Shown one piece after another: positions 51,904 to 59,966 of a stretch of 64,000 bases of DNA; positions within the stretch are counted from its first letter, which is position 1, and each line of letters opens with the position of its first letter. The stretch is taken from assembly GCA_963841885.1 (NCBI GenBank), contig CAWJEK010000032.1, forward strand, positions 43,631-107,630, read 5' to 3'. Source of the stretch: Bog-756 sp963841885. GTDB lineage: Bacteria > Actinomycetota > Acidimicrobiia > Acidimicrobiales > RAAP-2. The position numbers and the translations under genes were made by a program. The notes beneath the pieces are model-generated. The model made no database searches. It was not told the origin of the DNA and was given only the letters and a program-made list of their open reading frames with translations.

Positions 51904-51910
51904 ATAGTAT
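51904..51910. promoter_or_regulatory. Overlapping divergent -10 boxes of second ACAD pair
   Basis: ATAGTAT reads TAGTAT on the plus strand (51905-51910), 7 nt before an ATG at 51918, and TACTAT on the minus strand (51909-51904), 8 nt before the ATG at 51895. The two boxes are almost fully superimposed. TGACGTCG follows at 51910-51917 and may carry a regulator half-site. Confidence 0.5.
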
Positions 51911-51940
51911 GACGTCGATGGCATCGAGCGAGTGGGCCAC

Positions 51941-53137
51941 GTGGACCTGAGCCCGGCCCCGGCGGAGGAGCGGCTCCGAGCGGATGTCCGGGCGTGGCTC
52001 CGCGAGCATCTCCCGTGGGAGTACGGACAGGGACTCCCGCCGCGCTTCGACGACCTCGCCGAAGAGGTGGCCTTCGGTCGCCGGTGGCAGGCGTCGCTGG
52101 CCGCCGACCGCTGGGTCGGTGTCACCTGGCCCGAGGCATTCGGCGGACGCGGGGCCGGCCCGACCGAGCACTTCATCGTCCAGGAGGAGCTGGCCCGGGC
52201 CCGGGCCCCCGAGATGGTGGGGCGGATCGGGATCAACCTGGCCGGCCCCACCCTGCTCGCCCACGGCACCGAGGAGCAGAAATCCCGCTGGCTACCCGGC
52301 ATCCTCACCGCCGACGCCCTGTGGTGCCAGCTCTTCAGCGAGCCGGGCGCCGGCAGCGACCTGGCCGGCGTGTCGACCCGGGCCACGCCCGTCGACGGCG
52401 GTTGGGTGCTCGACGGACAGAAGGTGTGGACGTCCTACGCCCAATTCGCCGACTGGGGGGTCTGCCTGGCCCGAACCGACCCCGATGCCCCCAAGCACAA
52501 GGGCATCTCCTACCTGGTCGTCGACATGCACACGCCGGGGGTCGAGGTCCGCCCGCTGGTCCAACTCACCGGCGAGGCCGAGTTCAACGAGGTCTTCCTG
52601 TCCGGCGTGTTCGTGCCCTCTGACCAGCTGATCGGACCCGAGCACGAAGGGTGGCGGGTGGCCAACTCCACCCTCTCCCACGAACGGGGCACCAACCCCC
52701 GTCAGCTGGTCATCCACATGCAGCTCCTGGAGGAGCTGCTCCGCCTGGCCGCGGCCACCGGCGCGCTCGACGACGTGCGGACCCGCCAGCGACTCGCCCA
52801 GGCCTTCGTCGAGGTGCGGATCTTCCAGCTGCACAACCTCCGCAGCATCAGCCGGCTCTCCAAAGGGCAGGACCCCGGTCCGGAGGGCAGCGCGCTCAAG
52901 CTCTACTGGAGCGAGATGAGCAAGCGGTTCCACGACACGGCCATGGCGGTCCTGGGGGACGCCTCACCCCTGGGCAAGGGCGCCGACGGCAACCCGGGCG
53001 GGGGCGAGTGGCAGCGGTCGTGGCTCTACTACCAGGCCTCCTCGGTGTGGGCGGGCACCAACGAGATCCAGCGCACCATCATCGGCGAGCGGGTACTCGG
53101 CCTGCCTCGGCCGGCACCCCTCAAGACAGGAGCCTGA
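51941..53137 (+). CDS. Acyl-CoA dehydrogenase, long alpha-type subunit
   Basis: A 398-aa ACAD from GTG 51941 (VDLSPAPAEERLRADVRAWL, the usual opening). It has WCQLFSEPGAGSDLAGVS, GQKVWTSYAQFADWG, HTPGVEVRPLVQLTGEAEFN, LSHERGTNPRQ and a C-terminal VWAGTNEIQRTIIGERVLGL. The MCAD catalytic-Glu position is Gly-containing (AGTNE), so the Glu in HERG is the likely base. An ATG at 51918 sits correctly for a leaderless start but is out of frame by one base; a single indel would give MASSEWAT joined to VDLSP. It leads an operon with crotonase, CoA transferase and nucleosidase. Confidence 0.9.
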   Translation: MDLSPAPAEERLRADVRAWLREHLPWEYGQGLPPRFDDLAEEVAFGRRWQASLAADRWVGVTWPEAFGGRGAGPTEHFIVQEELARARAPEMVGRIGINLAGPTLLAHGTEEQKSRWLPGILTADALWCQLFSEPGAGSDLAGVSTRATPVDGGWVLDGQKVWTSYAQFADWGVCLARTDPDAPKHKGISYLVVDMHTPGVEVRPLVQLTGEAEFNEVFLSGVFVPSDQLIGPEHEGWRVANSTLSHERGTNPRQLVIHMQLLEELLRLAAATGALDDVRTRQRLAQAFVEVRIFQLHNLRSISRLSKGQDPGPEGSALKLYWSEMSKRFHDTAMAVLGDASPLGKGADGNPGGGEWQRSWLYYQASSVWAGTNEIQRTIIGERVLGLPRPAPLKTGA

Positions 53138-53142
53138 TACCC

Positions 53143-53970
53143 GTGACCGACGAACCGGTCGTCCTCTACAGCACCCGCGGCCACGTGGCCACCATCACCA
53201 TGAACCGGCCGCAGATGGCCAATGCCCAGGACACCGCCCTCATCGACGGCATCGACCACGCCCTGGACCGAGCCGACGCCGACGACGAGGTGCGCGTCGT
53301 GATCCTGGCCGGCAACGGCAAGCACTTCTCCTCCGGCCACGACCTGAAGGCACTGCTCAACGAGGCCGACGCCGACGAATGGTCACGGATGCGCGACACG
53401 CCCGAGGGCAAGTTCCGCCACGAGCAGGTCATGTACGTCGACCGCTGCAAGCGGCTGTACTCCTTCCGCAAGCCGACCATCGCCGCCGTGCAGGGGGCCT
53501 GCGTGGCCGCCGGCCTGATGCTGGCCTGCATGTGCGACCTCATCGTGGCCGCCGATGACGCCACCTTCCAGAACCCGGTGCTGCGGATGACCGGTGCCGG
53601 GGTGGAGCTGCTGGTGGAGCCGTGGGAGCTCGGCATCCGCAAGGCGAAGGAGTTCCTGTTCACCGGCGACCGGATCGACGCCCAGGAGGCGTGGCGCCTC
53701 GGACTCGTCAATCGGGTGGTGCCCCGCGCCGAGCTGACCGAACGGGTGGAGGAGCTGGCCGACAAGGTGGCTCTGGTGCCGCCGGCCACCGCCCAGGTGG
53801 TCAAGGACTCCCTCAACCAGACGGCCACCTTCATGGGCAAGGACGCCTCGTGGAAATACCACTTCATGGCCCACCACTGGATGCACAACTCCGAGACGGC
53901 CGCTTCGGCCCTCCGGGCCCGCCAGGAGAAGGGGTCGATGTCCGAGGTCTTCGCCGAGCACCGCGACTGA
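53143..53970 (+). CDS. Crotonase-family protein lacking the hydratase glutamates
   Basis: A 275-aa enoyl-CoA hydratase/isomerase superfamily member: VATITMNRPQMANAQDTALI, FSSGHDLKALL, AVQGACVAAGLMLACMCDLI. Where crotonase has Glu residues, this protein has Met (GLMLAC) and Val (FQNPVLRMTG), so a simple hydratase is unlikely. The C-terminal half is long and carries WKYHFMAHHWMHNSETAA. The GTG at 53143 follows AGGAG and lies 5 nt after the ACAD stop. It is in an operon with ACAD upstream and CaiB-type CoA transferase downstream, so its substrate is an acyl-CoA. Confidence 0.86.
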   Translation: MTDEPVVLYSTRGHVATITMNRPQMANAQDTALIDGIDHALDRADADDEVRVVILAGNGKHFSSGHDLKALLNEADADEWSRMRDTPEGKFRHEQVMYVDRCKRLYSFRKPTIAAVQGACVAAGLMLACMCDLIVAADDATFQNPVLRMTGAGVELLVEPWELGIRKAKEFLFTGDRIDAQEAWRLGLVNRVVPRAELTERVEELADKVALVPPATAQVVKDSLNQTATFMGKDASWKYHFMAHHWMHNSETAASALRARQEKGSMSEVFAEHRD

Positions 53971-53973
53971 CCG

Positions 53974-55233
53974 GTGGCCGTCGACCCACCGGGTGATTCC
54001 GGGAACACCGTCACGGGCGCCGCCTACCGGCCACCTCTGGAAGGCGTGCGCGTCATCGACGTCGGCACGCGGATCAGCGCGCCGTTCTGTGCCGGTCTCC
54101 TCGGTGACATGGGCGCGGAGGTCATCAAGGTGGAGGATCCCCGCGGTGGGGACTTCATGCGGACCATCGGTCCGTTCGTCCCCACCGCCGGCGACGGGCC
54201 CGACTACTCGATGTGGTGGGCCGTCGAGGGACGTGGGCGCAAGGGCATCACCCTCGACCTCCGGCAGTCCGCCGGCCAGGAGCTCTTCCGGCGCCTCGCC
54301 GCCACGGCCGACGTGGTGTGCGAGAACTTCCGCCCGGGAGCCATGGAGGCGTGGGGCATCGGCCCCGACGATTGCGATCCCCGGCTGGTGTGGGCCCGCA
54401 TCAGCGTGTTCGGCCAGGACGGCCCCTACTCCGGCCGCACCGGACTCGACCGGATGGGCATCGCCTACGGCGGCCTGCTCCACCTGACCGGGTACCCCGA
54501 CCGCCCGCCGGTCCGACCCGGGGTGTCGATCTCGGACTACCTGACCGGCACCTTCGCCGCCTCGGCCGTCAACGCCGCCCTCTACCGGCGCGACGGACCG
54601 GGGGGAACCGGCACGGGCGGGGTCGTCGACGCCCCGCTGTACGGCTCGATCCTGCGTGTCCTCGAATGGACCCTGGCGGCCCAGGACCGCCTCGGACTGA
54701 CCCGCGAGCGCGAGGGCAACCGGATGGCCACCTCGGCCCCCCTCGACAACTACCCCACCGCCGACGGCACCTTCGTCTGCATCGTCGCCGGCTCCAACGT
54801 CAACTTCCGCCGGCTGTGCGCGGCGATGGGGACCCCGGAGCTGGCCGACGAGGAACAGTGGTCGACACTGGCCAAGCGGGCCGCCCGCTCCGACGAGATC
54901 AACGACCGGGTGGCCTCATGGACATCGTCGTTGACCGCCGCCGAGATCGAGGCGGCGTGCATCGCCCACGAGGTCCCGGTCGGGACGGCGTACGCCGCCA
55001 CCGACATCCTGGCCGATCCCCACTTCGCCGCCCGCGGCGACCTGGTGGAGATCGACGACCCGGTGGCCGGGCCCCACCGACAGCAGGCGCCGTTCCCCCG
55101 CCTCGACGGCCGGCGACCGAGCGCCCCCCGCCCGGCACCCCTCCTCGGCGAACACAACGACGAGGTCTGGCGGGAGATCGTGGGCCTCGGCGACGCCGAC
55201 CTCGACCGGTACCGGGCCGACGGTGTCATCTGA
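53974..55233 (+). CDS. CaiB/BaiF family III CoA transferase
   Basis: A 419-aa class III CoA transferase: VRVIDVGTRISAPFCAGLLG, then GAEVIKVEDPRGGDFMR, RGRKGITLDLRQSAGQELF and CENFRPGAMEAWGIG. The catalytic Asp is in GVSISDYLTGTFAAS at about residue 189. The C-terminus has APLLGEHNDEVWREIVGL. The GTG start is 3 nt after the crotonase stop, so translation is coupled. It probably activates the acid that the ACAD and crotonase of the same operon then degrade, or swaps CoA between product and substrate. Confidence 0.93.
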   Translation: MAVDPPGDSGNTVTGAAYRPPLEGVRVIDVGTRISAPFCAGLLGDMGAEVIKVEDPRGGDFMRTIGPFVPTAGDGPDYSMWWAVEGRGRKGITLDLRQSAGQELFRRLAATADVVCENFRPGAMEAWGIGPDDCDPRLVWARISVFGQDGPYSGRTGLDRMGIAYGGLLHLTGYPDRPPVRPGVSISDYLTGTFAASAVNAALYRRDGPGGTGTGGVVDAPLYGSILRVLEWTLAAQDRLGLTREREGNRMATSAPLDNYPTADGTFVCIVAGSNVNFRRLCAAMGTPELADEEQWSTLAKRAARSDEINDRVASWTSSLTAAEIEAACIAHEVPVGTAYAATDILADPHFAARGDLVEIDDPVAGPHRQQAPFPRLDGRRPSAPRPAPLLGEHNDEVWREIVGLGDADLDRYRADGVI

Positions 55234-55978
55234 TCCGCCATCGGGGGCCCGGCGCCATGTCGTCGTGCTCGCCCCTCTCGCGCTGGAGCTCGACGCCGTG
55301 GTGGCCGCGTTCGGGCTGGCATCGTCCGACGACGAGGGGATCTGGACCGGACGGCTCGGGGGTTCGGCGGTGACGGCGGTGCGGGCCGGCATGGGCCCCG
55401 AGGCGGCGGGCTCGCTGACCGCCCGCCTGCTCGACGCCGCGCCGGCCGACGGAGGCCCGGTCGACCACGTCATGTCCGTTGGCATCTGCGGCGGACTCGA
55501 CCCCGCCGTCGACATCGGCACGGTGCTCCGCCCCGACCGGGTGGTGGACCACGCCACCGGTGCCGTCTTCCGGCACGCGCCCACCACCGGGACCGGTCGG
55601 ACGGGCGCGTTGGTGACCACGGCGGAGGTGCACTTCGACGACGACCTCAGTCGGCGCCTGCTGGCCGAGGGGGCCCTGGGGGTGGACATGGAGTCGGCCG
55701 CCGTGGCCCGGGTCTGCGACGAGCGGGGCCGCTCCTGGTCCGTCCACCGCGCCATCAGCGACCGGTGGGTCGACGGCCTCCTCGATCCCCGGGTGGTCGC
55801 CCTCACCGCCATGGACGGCACCACCGACCTCGACGGGCTGACCCGGCTGCTCGCCGAGGAGCCCGACCTCGTCCCCCGACTCGAGCGGTTGGCCGACGAC
55901 ACGGTGCTGGCCGCCCGGCGGGCGGCAGAGGACGCGGTGCGCGGCTGCCTGGCCCTCGACGCCCCTCCGGTCGACTGA
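55223..55978 (+). CDS. Nucleoside phosphorylase/nucleosidase-superfamily protein (MTAN-like)
   Basis: A 251-aa member of the PNP/UDP phosphorylase superfamily. It has VVVLAPLALELDAVV, VMSVGICGGLDPAVDIGTVL, GVDMESAAVARVCDERG (the MTA/SAH nucleosidase ribose-binding Met-Glu) and AISDRWVD with the catalytic Asp. MTAN splits adenine from methylthioadenosine or adenosylhomocysteine; the related HpnG acts on adenosylhopane. Which applies is not clear. The GTG start overlaps the CoA transferase stop by 11 bases, so it is tied to a beta-oxidation operon, an unexpected place for a nucleosidase. It converges with a crotonase gene. Confidence 0.82.
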   Translation: MSSDPPSGARRHVVVLAPLALELDAVVAAFGLASSDDEGIWTGRLGGSAVTAVRAGMGPEAAGSLTARLLDAAPADGGPVDHVMSVGICGGLDPAVDIGTVLRPDRVVDHATGAVFRHAPTTGTGRTGALVTTAEVHFDDDLSRRLLAEGALGVDMESAAVARVCDERGRSWSVHRAISDRWVDGLLDPRVVALTAMDGTTDLDGLTRLLAEEPDLVPRLERLADDTVLAARRAAEDAVRGCLALDAPPVD

Positions 55979-56026
55979 ACCGGTCCGACCCCCGTGGGTG
56001 TGGAGCCCGCCGGGAGCCGCGGACGG

Positions 56027-56828
56027 TCAGCCGGGATCGGCGAAGCGGGGCTTGCGCTTCTCCTTGAAGGCGGCCATGCCCTCGGCCATCTCGGGTGAGC
56101 AGGTGGCCAGCGCCTGGGCATGCCCCTCGCGTTCGAGGGCGAACGGCAGATCGGTCTCGAACGACGAGTTGAGGAGCTGCTTGGACAGCCCGAGCGAACG
56201 GGTGGGACCGTCGGCCAGGCGCACGGCCAGGGCCTCGGCCTCGTCGCCGAGGGTCTCGACCGAATCGGCGCAGCGGTAGGCGAGGCCGGCGGTCACCGCG
56301 TCCTCCCCCACCACCTCCTCACCCAGCAGGACCATGGCCTTGGCCCGGGGCAGTCCGACCAGGCGGGGCAGCAGATAGGCGCCACCGGCGTCGACCACCA
56401 GCCCCCAGCGGGCGAAGGACCAGATGAACCGGGTGGTCGGCTGGACGAGTACGAAGTCACAGGCCAGCGCCAGGTGGGCGCCCGGGCCGACGGCGGTGCC
56501 GTTGACGGCGGCGACGGTCGGCTTGTCGAGCTCCCACAGTTCGCGGATGAACGTCTGCACGCCGATCCGCAGCGCCTCGCTCGTGGACCGGGGGTCGAAG
56601 CCGGCCCCACCGGCCTGGCTGACGGTGGACGCCCGCAGATCCATGCCCGAACAGAACGAGTCACCGGTGCCGGTGACCAGCAGTGATCGGACGCGCGGCA
56701 TCGGCCCGGGCCGACCGCACGGCGGCCACGATGTCGTCGCGCATCTCCACGGTCAGCGCGTTGCGGGCTTCGGGCCGGTCCAGGGTGATGCGCCCGACAT
56801 GGTCGTCTCCGACCTCGTAGTTGATCAT
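56027..56828 (-). CDS. Crotonase-family protein (one frameshift), hydratase glutamates absent
   Basis: Enoyl-CoA hydratase/isomerase family, about 266 aa. The N-terminus MINYEVGDDHVGRITLDRPE, continuing ARNALTVEM, is in one frame; after one base near 56697 the rest follows: RSLLVTGTGDSFCSGMDLRA, AAVNGTAVGPGAHLALACDF and MAAFKEKRKPRF. The two catalytic Glu positions are His (GAHLAL) and Phe/Ser (FIWSFARWG). The ATG at 56828 follows TAGCAT on the minus strand by 6 nt, with no ribosome site, hence probably leaderless. It is divergent from the fused CoA transferase; starts are 41 bp apart. Confidence 0.82.
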
Positions 56829-56834
56829 CGCCGG

Positions 56835-56861
56835 ATGCTATCCGGCGTGGTCAACTAGCTT
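56835..56861. promoter_or_regulatory. Divergent leaderless promoters
   Basis: TAGCAT on the minus strand (56840-56835) ends 6 nt before the ATG at 56828; TAGCTT on the plus strand (56856-56861) ends 7 nt before the ATG at 56869. The 40-bp gap contains no ribosome site for either gene. Confidence 0.45.
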
Positions 56862-56868
56862 CCTGCCC

Positions 56869-58554
56869 ATGCCCGACAAGGTCTGCTCCCTCGACGAGGC
56901 CGTCGCCCACGTCCGCCCCGGCGACGCGGTACACGTGGTCACCAACCACACCCGCTGGACGGCTGGCGCCCGCCACCTGGTCCGGACCTGGTGGGGCCGG
57001 GATCCGGGCTTCACCCTCGTCATGCTCAGCCTCTCCAGCCTCGGTGCCCTCTTCTTCCGCGGCGGGCTGGTGTCCCGGGTGGTCACCGGGTACTCCGGCG
57101 ACGTCTTCCCGAACTTCTCACCCAATCCCTGGTTCGCCTCCGCCTACCTCGACGGGTCGGTCGAGGTGGAACACTGGTCGTTCCTCACCTTCCTCCAGCG
57201 CCTGGAGGCGGCGGCCCGCGGCCTGCCCGCCGTAACGACGGGCTCGCTGGCCTGCTCCTCCATGGCCGACAACCCCGGCTACGCGCGGGTGGAGACGCCC
57301 TTCGGCGAGGTGGGGCTCCTCGAGGCCTATGCGCCCGACGTCACCCTGTTGCACGCTCCCGTCGCCGACCGACAGGGCAACCTGGCCTTCAACGCCCCCG
57401 GCCTGGAGGGAGTCTGGGGGGCGCTGGCCGCCCGACGCGGGGTGGTCGCCACCGTCGACCGGGTCGTCGACGACATCCGGCCGTGGTCGCACCTCGTGAA
57501 GGTGCCGGGGCATCGCGTGCTGGCCGTCGCCGAGACCCCGATGGGGGCCCATCCCGGCGGGCTGTTCGCCCGTGACACCCCGGTCGACCCCTATGGCGAG
57601 GACCTGGAGTTCTGGGCCGAGGCCCGGGCCGCCAGCCACGGCGAGGACTTCGACGCCTGGATCGAGCACTGGGTGCTGGAGCCCGCCGACCAGGTCGAGT
57701 ACCTCGACCGCCTCGGACCTGAACGGATCGCCGGGCTGCGGCGTCGGGCGGCCGCCGACTCCTGGCGTGACGACGAGGCCGCCCATCCGCCCGACCTCGA
57801 GGCGCCGGTGGTGGCGTGGGAGGCGGCCGCGGTGCACGGTGCCCGCTACCTCGCCGACCGCGTGACCACCCTCGGAGCCGACGCCGTGCTGGCCGGCGCG
57901 GGCGTGGCCAACCTGGCCGCCTGGCTGGCCGTCGAACTGGCCCGCGGTGAGGGGTCCGACGTGGTGCTCACCGCCGAGCTCGGGTTGTGGGGCTACGAGC
58001 CCACCCCGGCCGATCCGTTCGTCTTCAACCACCGCAGCTTCCCCACCGCCACCATGCTGGGCGATGCCGACCAGGTGCTGGGCACCCTGGTCGGCGGACC
58101 CGGGACCACCCTGGTGGGCTGCCTCGGGGCCGCGCAGATCGACCGTCACGGCAACATCAACTCGACGGTCGTGCCCGGCAAGGTCTTCCTCGTCGGCTCC
58201 GGGGGCGGCAATGACGTGGCGTCCAGCGCCGACGAGGTCGTCGTCATGACCACGCTCACCACCCGGCGACTGGTGGCTGACGTGCCGTACGTGACTTCGG
58301 TGGGCGACCGGGTGCGGGCGCTGGTCACGGACCTCGCACTCTTCGAGAAGGACGAGACCGGTGTGCTGGCCCTGGTCGCGGTGGCGCCGGGTGACGGCAC
58401 GGTCGCCGAGCGGGTGGAGGCCGTGCGGGCGCGGTGTCCGTGGGACCTGACGGTGGCTGACGGGGTGGGCGAGCTCGAGGCGCCCGATCCGGCGCTGGTG
58501 GAACGGCTCCGTCGCTGGGACCCCCAGGGCCGATTCCTGCGACCGGGGGCCTGA
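56869..58554 (+). CDS. Fused class I CoA transferase / IpdAB-like protein
   Basis: A 561-aa single chain holding both halves of a class I (glutaconate or 3-oxoacid type) CoA transferase. The alpha-like half (to about 310) has CSLDEAVAHVRPGDAVHVVT and DVTLLHAPVADRQGNLAFN. The beta-like half has VVLTAELGLWGYEP, whose Glu (about residue 367) aligns with the catalytic SENG motif, then HGNINSTVVPGKVFLVGSGG, continuing GNDVASSADE, near 444. In mycobacteria the separate IpdA/IpdB proteins open the last sterol ring as a hydrolase; transferase and hydrolase roles cannot be separated here. The ATG is probably leaderless. Confidence 0.85.
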   Translation: MPDKVCSLDEAVAHVRPGDAVHVVTNHTRWTAGARHLVRTWWGRDPGFTLVMLSLSSLGALFFRGGLVSRVVTGYSGDVFPNFSPNPWFASAYLDGSVEVEHWSFLTFLQRLEAAARGLPAVTTGSLACSSMADNPGYARVETPFGEVGLLEAYAPDVTLLHAPVADRQGNLAFNAPGLEGVWGALAARRGVVATVDRVVDDIRPWSHLVKVPGHRVLAVAETPMGAHPGGLFARDTPVDPYGEDLEFWAEARAASHGEDFDAWIEHWVLEPADQVEYLDRLGPERIAGLRRRAAADSWRDDEAAHPPDLEAPVVAWEAAAVHGARYLADRVTTLGADAVLAGAGVANLAAWLAVELARGEGSDVVLTAELGLWGYEPTPADPFVFNHRSFPTATMLGDADQVLGTLVGGPGTTLVGCLGAAQIDRHGNINSTVVPGKVFLVGSGGGNDVASSADEVVVMTTLTTRRLVADVPYVTSVGDRVRALVTDLALFEKDETGVLALVAVAPGDGTVAERVEAVRARCPWDLTVADGVGELEAPDPALVERLRRWDPQGRFLRPGA

Positions 58555-58568
58555 CCGGCGGATCCGAG

Positions 58569-59792
58569 TCAGTCGACCAGCGGGTCCATCCAGCCGGGCG
58601 AAACCGAGGAGCGGCCGGCCACCACCGCGCCGCCCACGTAGTTGCGCTGGGCCTCCACCGTGCCGGCGCCGAAGCACAGGCCGCGGATGTCCCGGTAGGC
58701 GCGCTCCACCGGGTACTCGTGGCTGTAGCCGTAGCCGCCGTGGATCTGCATGGCCTCGTCGCACACGAACTTGGCCGCCAGGTTGGCGGCCACCTTGGCC
58801 ATGGCCGTCTCGAGGGGAGGTGGCGTTCCCCCCGGCCCGGCCAGATGGACGGCCCGGGTGAGCAGGAGGCGGGCCCCTTCGAGCTGGACGGCCATGTCGG
58901 CCGCCTTCCAGCGCAGGCCCTGCAGGTCGCCGATGGGCCGCCCGTCGACCTCGCGGTCGTGCATGTAGCGGACCGCGTGCTCGAGCGCGCCCTGGGCGGC
59001 CCCCACGCACATGGCGGCGTTGCCGCACCGCTCGTGGTTGAGGTGGCCGAGCAGGACCTTGAAGGCCTCGGTGGTGCCGGGCACGCCGGCGATCAGCACG
59101 TCCTCCTCACCGATGACCACCCCGTCGAAGGCCACCTCGGCCTCGGTGGCGGCGTGGATTCCCATGCCGTGGTGACGACCGGTGATCGCCACCCCGTCGC
59201 GGTCCATGGGCACGATGACGGCGCCGATGCCCTTCGCCCCCTCACCCCCGGGCCACCGGCACCACACCAGGATGCCCTGGGCCACGTCGCCGAGGGTCGA
59301 GTAGTTCTTGTAGCCGTTCAGGCGGAAGCGGCCCGGGCCGTCGGCGACCAGGGCGGCGCGCATGTTCTGGACCGCCGAGCCGGCGTCGGGTTCGGTGATG
59401 CCGATGCTGACGATGGCCTCGCCGTCCGCCACTGACGGCAGCCACCGGTCCTTCAGCGCGTCGCCTCCCAGGTGCTCGATTCCACGGGAGGGACCGTTGA
59501 AGGCCAGTTGACAGCAGATCGCCGTGGAGACGTCGTGACGGGCGATCTCCTCCAGCACGATGGCCGCTTCGACGTCACCGAGGCCGAGCCCACCCCACCG
59601 CTCGCCGATCGTCACCCGGAACAGGTCGGCCTTGGCGAGAGCGGCGAGCGCTTCCCTCGGCAGCTCACCGGTCAGGTCGGCATCCCGGGCGAGCGGGGCG
59701 ACGGCCCGCTGCCCCACCTCGCGGGCCAGCTGGCGGAGGGCGGCCTGGTCCTCGGTCTCCGCAAACGGATCGGTCCCGTGGGCACTCGCCAT
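58569..59792 (-). CDS. Acyl-CoA dehydrogenase
   Basis: A 407-aa ACAD of the ordinary homotetramer class: ITEPDAGSAVQNMRAALVAD, LNGYKNYSTLGDVAQGILVW, HGMGIHAATEAEVAFDGV, LLGHLNHERCGNAAM and IHGGYGYSHEYPVERAYRDI. The C-terminal catalytic loop reads CFGAGTVEAQRNYVGGAV, so the classic EGT Glu is absent and the Glu of NHERC may serve. The ATG at 59792 follows AAGGAGAGG at about 9 nt, with a TATCCT -10 candidate some 30 nt upstream. It converges with the CoA transferase gene (14 bp between stops). Confidence 0.9.
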   Translation of the reverse strand: MASAHGTDPFAETEDQAALRQLAREVGQRAVAPLARDADLTGELPREALAALAKADLFRVTIGERWGGLGLGDVEAAIVLEEIARHDVSTAICCQLAFNGPSRGIEHLGGDALKDRWLPSVADGEAIVSIGITEPDAGSAVQNMRAALVADGPGRFRLNGYKNYSTLGDVAQGILVWCRWPGGEGAKGIGAVIVPMDRDGVAITGRHHGMGIHAATEAEVAFDGVVIGEEDVLIAGVPGTTEAFKVLLGHLNHERCGNAAMCVGAAQGALEHAVRYMHDREVDGRPIGDLQGLRWKAADMAVQLEGARLLLTRAVHLAGPGGTPPPLETAMAKVAANLAAKFVCDEAMQIHGGYGYSHEYPVERAYRDIRGLCFGAGTVEAQRNYVGGAVVAGRSSVSPGWMDPLVD

Positions 59793-59966
59793 CGTTCCAT
59801 CCTCTCCTTGGCCGACTCCGTGAGGATACGACAGCCGACAGCCCGGGACGGGAGCCCACCGCCCAGGACGCACCGTGCGCCGCGGGTCGTCGCCAATCCA
59901 CCCGGATCCCTCCTGCGGTGTGGACGTGGCGGTTGCGGGGTGGTCGGTCCGGGTAGAGCCAGCGTC

